From: an uncultured Fulvivirga sp.
GTDB taxonomy: Bacteria; Bacteroidota; Bacteroidia; Cytophagales; Cyclobacteriaceae
Assembly: GCA_947500555.1 (NCBI GenBank)
Contig: CANMSE010000002.1
Span: 930,001-994,000, forward strand
Direction: 5' to 3'
Length of the DNA: 64,000 nucleotides
Part shown: positions 63,436 through 64,000 of the stretch, one piece after another
How the letters are laid out: each line of letters opens with the position of its first letter
Position numbering within the stretch: the stretch's first letter is position 1
Notes under the pieces: model-generated
Databases searched by the model: none
Seen by the model: only the letters and a program-made list of their open reading frames with translations
Told to the model about the DNA's origin: nothing
Position numbers and translations under genes: made by a program

Positions 63436-64000
63436 TTATACCATTAAAACAGCCTTAAAATCATTCAGATTTTTTAGGGCCATTCCAGTACCACGCACAA
63501 CTGCTCTCAAAGGATCTTCAGCGATGTGAATAGGTAACTTAGTCTTTAGCGCCAAGCGCTTATCTAAACCTCGAAGTAAAGCTCCGCCTCCAGTAAGGTG
63601 AATACCGTTATCGTAGATATCAGCAGATAATTCTGGAGGAGAAATTTCCAATGCTTTCAACACAGCTTCTTCAATTTTTGAAACTGATTTATCAAGAGCA
63701 AAAGCAATTTCAGAATAAGAAATTTTAATAACTTTCGGAATACCTGTCATCAGATCGCGACCTCTTATTTCATAATCCTCAGGCCCATCATCCAACTCCG
63801 TAAGTGCAGACCCAACTTCAATTTTAACTTTCTCTGCAGATCTTTCTCCAATCAATAGATTATGTTGTCTTCTCATATAATCAAGGATATCTCTATTAAA
63901 AGTATCCCCAGCTACACGAATTGATTGATCACAAACGATACCAGAAAGCGCAATTACAGCAATTTCCGTAGTACCTCCTCCAATATCAACAATCATAGAA
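63436..64000 (-). CDS. mreB: Rod-shape protein MreB, C-terminal part (cut by window edge)
   Basis: The frame runs off the right edge of the window. About 188 codons of the C-terminal half are present. Actin-like features are visible: the second phosphate loop region IVDIGGGTTEIAVIALSGIV, and the C-terminal adenosine-contact strand GIHLTGGGALLRGLDKRLA. MreB filaments direct side-wall synthesis by the RodA/PBP2 complex encoded downstream. The first gene of an mreBCD-mrdA-rodA unit. Confidence 0.95.
   Translation of the reverse strand, partial: SMIVDIGGGTTEIAVIALSGIVCDQSIRVAGDTFNRDILDYMRRQHNLLIGERSAEKVKIEVGSALTELDDGPEDYEIRGRDLMTGIPKVIKISYSEIAFALDKSVSKIEEAVLKALEISPPELSADIYDNGIHLTGGGALLRGLDKRLALKTKLPIHIAEDPLRAVVRGTGMALKNLNDFKAVLMV

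Overview
The window is a gene-dense, AT-rich stretch (very roughly one third to two fifths GC by eye) of a Bacteroidota chromosome, most likely order Cytophagales. The evidence is a type IX secretion system (T9SS) gene set (PorZ, a PorP/SprF protein, type A and type B sorting domains), promoters of the TAnnTTTG class instead of the usual sigma-70 boxes, almost no Shine-Dalgarno sequences, and Bacteroidota-type ribosomal proteins (zinc-less L36 and S14, L17 with a long tail). There is no tRNA, rRNA, CRISPR array, prophage or insertion sequence. No gene-free stretch exceeds about 220 bases.

Layout. 1-11.2 kb: the start of a DivIVA-domain gene, a WD40 protein, a phosphopantetheinyl transferase, a redoxin, a transglutaminase-like protein and a methylcrotonyl-CoA-type carboxylase beta subunit. 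An envelope group follows: MlaD-like MCE protein, cell-wall amidase and LptD-like outer-membrane protein, then lysS. 11.4-19.6 kb: a 1715-residue T9SS adhesin with two in-frame repeat arrays, followed by a PorP/SprF partner and an OmpA/PD40 lipid-envelope anchor. 19.6-31 kb: metabolism (proline dehydrogenase, aroB, a new 57-residue protein, aroA, a metal or cobalamin binding protein, YfiR, an M42 peptidase, an atypical SDR, a propionyl-CoA-type carboxylase beta subunit, Ppx/GppA and an Ldh-type dehydrogenase). 30.4-36.9 kb: secreted and lipid-anchored proteins, including a gene broken by a 5-base duplication and a decayed remnant, ending with FtsB/DivIC. 37-53.9 kb: enolase, carA and the S10-spc-alpha ribosomal cluster, all on the minus strand. 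54-57.9 kb: recO, porZ, tdk and a ferredoxin. 58-64 kb: an uncharacterised protein, then rodA-mrdA-mreD-mreC-mreB (mreB cut by the window edge).

How the genes work together. Three envelope modules stand out: LPS and peptidoglycan handling (lptD, amidase, mlaD), rod-shape elongation (mreBCD, PBP2, RodA), and T9SS-dependent surface display (adhesin, PorP/SprF and OmpA, with PorZ elsewhere). The ribosomal cluster starts from a textbook TTTG-N19-TAnnTTTG promoter upstream of rplC. It has a probable second promoter before rpsH and ends in a strong hairpin terminator after rplQ, whose A/T tract doubles as the -7 box for carA-eno.

Most unusual points: mosaic 324-base repeats in the adhesin, the frameshifted gene at 34.6-35.5 kb with a neighbouring gene remnant, an unlisted small gene overlapping aroB, head-to-head overlapping 5' ends of lptD and the amidase gene, and an SDR that lacks the catalytic Tyr/Lys pair. 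I see no wholly novel multi-gene defence or mobile system. The best candidate for new biology is the adhesin/SprF/OmpA locus.
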